NCBI GenBank assembly: GCA_011523515.1
Contig: WTGO01000142.1
Coordinates: 1-37,720, forward strand
Direction: 5' to 3'
From: Chloroflexota bacterium
GTDB lineage: Bacteria; Chloroflexota; Anaerolineae; Aggregatilineales; Phototrophicaceae
Length of the DNA: 37,720 bases
A program made the translations under genes and the position numbers. Below, piece after piece: positions 35,441 to 37,720 of this stretch. Under the pieces are notes generated by a model, which saw only the letters and a list, made by a program, of their open reading frames with translations, searched no databases and was not told the origin of the DNA. How positions within the stretch are numbered: position 1 is the first letter of the stretch; the number at the start of each line of letters is the position of its first letter.

Positions 35441-36496
35441 ATGCAAGTCGCGCGCCTGCACGGACCGAAAGACATCCGCATCGCCGCCGAGCCGGAACCG
35501 CCGCCGCCCGGCCCCAGCGAAGTCACGCTCAACATCGGCACGGTCGGACTATGCGGCAGCGATCTGCACATGTATGAGGCCGGCCGAATCGGCTACACCA
35601 AATTGAGCGAACCCGTCATTCTGGGGCATGAGTTTATGGGTGTGGTCGCTGCGTTGGGCAAGGACGCGCTGGACGGGAATCATCAGCCGCTGGTGCTGGG
35701 GCAGCGCGTGGCGGTCGAGCCGGCTGTGCCCTGCTGGCGCTGCGAGCTCTGCGAAATTGGTCATCCCAACCTTTGCCCCAATCACAATTTCTACGGACTG
35801 TTCCCGGAAGACGGCGCCCTGCGCGAGCGCATGAATGTCAGCGCGCGCAATTGCTTCCCCCTGCCTGACGCGCTGAGCGATGAAGTTGGACCGCTGCTGG
35901 AGACGCTGGGCGTCGCCATCCACGCAGTCGACCTGGCCAAGATACGCGTGGGGGGAACGGTCGGCGTGCTCGGCGCGGGGCCGGTTGGTATGCTGATTAC
36001 GCGGCTGGCTGCACTGGCGGGCGCGGCGCAGGTTTTCGCCTTTGACAAATACGATTGGCGCCTGCGCAAGGCGCGGGAGTGGGGCGCGACTCACGCCTTC
36101 AATGTCGACCAATGCGATCCGGCAGGCGCCGTCATGGATGTGACCGGCGGGCGCGGCGTCGATGTAGCGATCGAAGCGGCCTGGGCGGACCACTCCGTGC
36201 AGCAGGCGGCCGATATGGCGCGTTACGGCGGCCGGCTGGTCCTGGTCGGCATCCCGCCGGACGACAAGCTGCAGCTGCAGCATTCGGTGGCGCGGCGCAA
36301 AGGGCTGACGATCATGATGTCGCGGCGCATGAAGCACACTTATCCGCGCGCGATTGAACTGGCGAGTTCGGGCCGGGTCAAACTGGAGGAGTTGGTGTCG
36401 CACCGCTTTGAACTGTCGCAGACGGCGCAGGCTTACGCGAGCAATCTGGCTTACGAGCGGGGCATCAACAAGGTGATTCTGCGGGTGGGGAATTAG
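35441..36496 (+). CDS. zinc-dependent alcohol/polyol dehydrogenase (MDR family)
   Basis: 351 residues from ATG 35441, with GAGGA about 9 nt upstream. The catalytic zinc site is visible at Cys38 (GLCGSD) and His63-Glu64 (LGHEF); the structural zinc cysteines are C98, C101, C104 and C112 (CWRCELCEIGHPNLC). The nucleotide-binding motif GVLGAGPVG lies near residue 175, followed by an acidic Asp (FAFDKYDWR) that favours NAD. This is the sorbitol/threonine-dehydrogenase-like branch, oxidising polyols or sugar alcohols to ketoses. It is separated from the array by a terminator; its stop overlaps that of the convergent Uma2 gene by 3 nt. Confidence 0.9.
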   Translation: MQVARLHGPKDIRIAAEPEPPPPGPSEVTLNIGTVGLCGSDLHMYEAGRIGYTKLSEPVILGHEFMGVVAALGKDALDGNHQPLVLGQRVAVEPAVPCWRCELCEIGHPNLCPNHNFYGLFPEDGALRERMNVSARNCFPLPDALSDEVGPLLETLGVAIHAVDLAKIRVGGTVGVLGAGPVGMLITRLAALAGAAQVFAFDKYDWRLRKAREWGATHAFNVDQCDPAGAVMDVTGGRGVDVAIEAAWADHSVQQAADMARYGGRLVLVGIPPDDKLQLQHSVARRKGLTIMMSRRMKHTYPRAIELASSGRVKLEELVSHRFELSQTAQAYASNLAYERGINKVILRVGN

Positions 36497-37074
36497 CTGG
36501 TTTCGGGAACCGGGAAAATCTGGAGCACGGGGAGTTCAAAGCCGGGCAGGACATCGCCGCCGTTGAGCGTGTCGCCTTCTTCGAGCGTGGATGCGCCCTC
36601 CTGCGTATGGACATCCACAATGCGTAAATCGGGATATACGATCCAGACCAGCGCCGTGCCCCCGGCCAGCAGTTGCCGTATTTTCAGACGTATATCGGCC
36701 GCTTCGTTGCTGGGAGAAATGACTTCCACAGCCATATCAGGCGCGTAATCCACAAATGTGTTCGGCAATGGCGCTGGTGCTTTGAATCGACTGATAAAAG
36801 CCAAGTCCATACCACGCACAGTATCACGACCATTGAGATTGCGTTCGAGAATGAAACCCGTGTCTCCTGTCGCGATTCGCCCAAGATTATTTTCCAAGAC
36901 ATGATTACCGATCTTGATGGTAAGGATGGCAAGGACCTCGCCGTGCTCTCCACTTGGCAAAGGCATCTCAACCATTTCTCCTTCAACGAGCTCGACTATG
37001 CGGTCGCCATATTCCGGGCTTCCGGCGATTTCAAAAAAACGCTCCGCGCTGATGTACAGCCGTTCCATGACCAT
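36493..37074 (-). CDS. Uma2-family (DUF820) PD-(D/E)XK nuclease-like protein
   Basis: 193 residues from ATG 37074 (or ATG 37068). The PD-(D/E)XK pattern of the Uma2 family is seen: an early Glu29 (IVELVEGEMV), Asp90 (GMDLAFISR), then PDMAVEVIS with Asp113 and Glu117, and Lys131 in DIRLKIRQLL, followed by GTALVWIVYP. Such proteins are numerous in cyanobacteria and Chloroflexota, often in many copies; their role is not established. It is a lone gene, convergent with the dehydrogenase, with overlapping stop codons. Confidence 0.85.
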   Translation of the reverse strand: MVMERLYISAERFFEIAGSPEYGDRIVELVEGEMVEMPLPSGEHGEVLAILTIKIGNHVLENNLGRIATGDTGFILERNLNGRDTVRGMDLAFISRFKAPAPLPNTFVDYAPDMAVEVISPSNEAADIRLKIRQLLAGGTALVWIVYPDLRIVDVHTQEGASTLEEGDTLNGGDVLPGFELPVLQIFPVPETS

Positions 37075-37237
37075 GGCGGCCTGCGCCTTTCATCCCTGCA
37101 CTTGATGTTCTTATTTTACCAAACTGCCCGCTGGAAACAAACTGCCGCGCCTGCGCCACGGCTCCATACCAAATGCCGGGTTCGTAATTTGAGCAGAAGT
37201 TCATTATCATAGGCGCAATACGGCAAGGAGGCATCGT

Positions 37238-37690
37238 ATGCACATTGAAGGCAGCTACGACTTTGAATCCGAGCGCGAGCTGGTCTGGGATGTGCTGATG
37301 GACATCGACGTCCTCGGCGCCATCATCCCCGGCTCGAAAGGTCTGGAAGCCATCGGCGAGAATAAATACCAGAGCAAGCTGGCGGTGCGGGTCGGCCCGG
37401 TCAACGGCAAGTTCGAATCGAAATTTGAGCTGGTCGACATCGACAAGCCGGAGAGCTATCGCATACTGGTCGAGGGCAAGGGTCCCGCCGGGCACGTCAC
37501 TGGCGAGGGCACGATCCGCCTGGCGCAGGATGGCAGCGGCACGGTTATGCATTACGCCGGCGACGCCCGCATCGGCGGCAAGATCGCGGCGGTCGGCCAG
37601 CGGCTGCTGGATGTCGCCGCCAAGCAGATCGCCAAGCAGGCGCTGAAGAAGCTGTCGAAGCAGATCGAAGCGCGCCTGGTAGCGGGCTAA
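37238..37690 (+). CDS. CoxG-like SRPBCC (CO dehydrogenase subunit G) family protein
   Basis: 150 residues from ATG 37238, with AAGGAGG 7 nt upstream. The sequence follows the CoxG/SRPBCC pattern: FESERELVWDVLMDIDVLGAIIPG at the start, KLAVRVGPVNGKFESKFEL, YRILVEGKGPAGHVTGEG, then TVMHYAGDARIGGKIAAVGQRLLDVAAKQIAK. CoxG helps to recruit or mature CO dehydrogenase-type molybdenum enzymes at the membrane. The molybdenum subunits would be expected just beyond the window, since this gene reads towards its right edge; none is visible here. A C-rich run (from about 37705) begins after it. Confidence 0.85.
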   Translation: MHIEGSYDFESERELVWDVLMDIDVLGAIIPGSKGLEAIGENKYQSKLAVRVGPVNGKFESKFELVDIDKPESYRILVEGKGPAGHVTGEGTIRLAQDGSGTVMHYAGDARIGGKIAAVGQRLLDVAAKQIAKQALKKLSKQIEARLVAG

Positions 37691-37720
37691 GGGGTGAGAT
37701 TCCCCCCCATCCCCTAGCCC

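Noticed and set aside
37705..37720. C-rich run at the right edge as the start of a repeat
   Set aside because: Too little sequence is left to define an element.

Overview
This is a GC-rich bacterial window (visibly around 60% GC) with no rRNA, tRNA, CRISPR array, transposase or phage structural gene that I can see. The best guess is a free-living or host-associated member of the Chloroflexota (Anaerolineae/Caldilineae-like). This rests on the mix of rare-sugar and sugar-acid catabolic genes, the branched-chain/TrpXYZ-type ABC system, and the intergenic repeat style; it is inference, not a taxonomic assignment.

Layout. 1-7.5 kb (mostly + strand): an SMP-30/gluconolactonase-family lactonase; the decayed remains of a GT39-like membrane glycosyltransferase (- strand); a three-domain fusion (APH kinase, M23 peptidase, class-III aminotransferase); an HTH/PIN toxin-antitoxin-like pair preceded by a tiny leader ORF; and malate synthase. 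7.5-14.9 kb (- strand): an MFS carrier, a coupled DUF1828/DUF6978-like gene pair, a LarA-type nickel-dependent hydroxyacid racemase, an SGNH-hydrolase-like membrane protein, a split UxaA-type dehydratase (large and small subunits), and a GH4 gene that lost its whole middle. 15.1-22.2 kb: a small membrane protein (+), then on the - strand an orphan sugar-binding protein, an L-fucose-isomerase-like protein, an aldehyde dehydrogenase and a full-length GH4 glycosidase. 22.3-24.1 kb: an SLC13-type carrier with RCK_C domains. 24.3-35.3 kb: one ABC permease and one ATPase followed by an array of five intact PF04392-type (TrpX-like) solute-binding proteins and a sixth, broken copy; a divergent GH32 gene sits on the opposite strand between copies five and six. 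35.4 kb to the end: a zinc alcohol/polyol dehydrogenase, a Uma2-family nuclease and a CoxG-like SRPBCC protein.

How it fits together. Much of the left and middle looks like import and oxidation of sugar acids or uncommon sugars: glycosidases (GH4, GH32), isomerase, lactonase, dehydrogenases, hydroxyacid racemase, dehydratase, and carriers for organic anions. The most striking element is the ABC importer with one membrane core and a tandem family of diverged binding proteins. All five intact copies keep exactly two cysteines in the mature protein, none has a lipobox, two copies share a 51-nt identical stretch near the 3' end, and several have their own terminators and probably promoters. This suggests a modular importer whose specificity is set by interchangeable receptors.

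Intergenic DNA carries two recurring elements: CACAGAG-rich units and GGGCGA..-type hairpins ending in CCCCTACA. Gene decay is visible at three places (GT39-like, GH4, sixth binding protein), each by internal deletion. All domain calls come from reading motifs by eye and from memory of families; no search was run.
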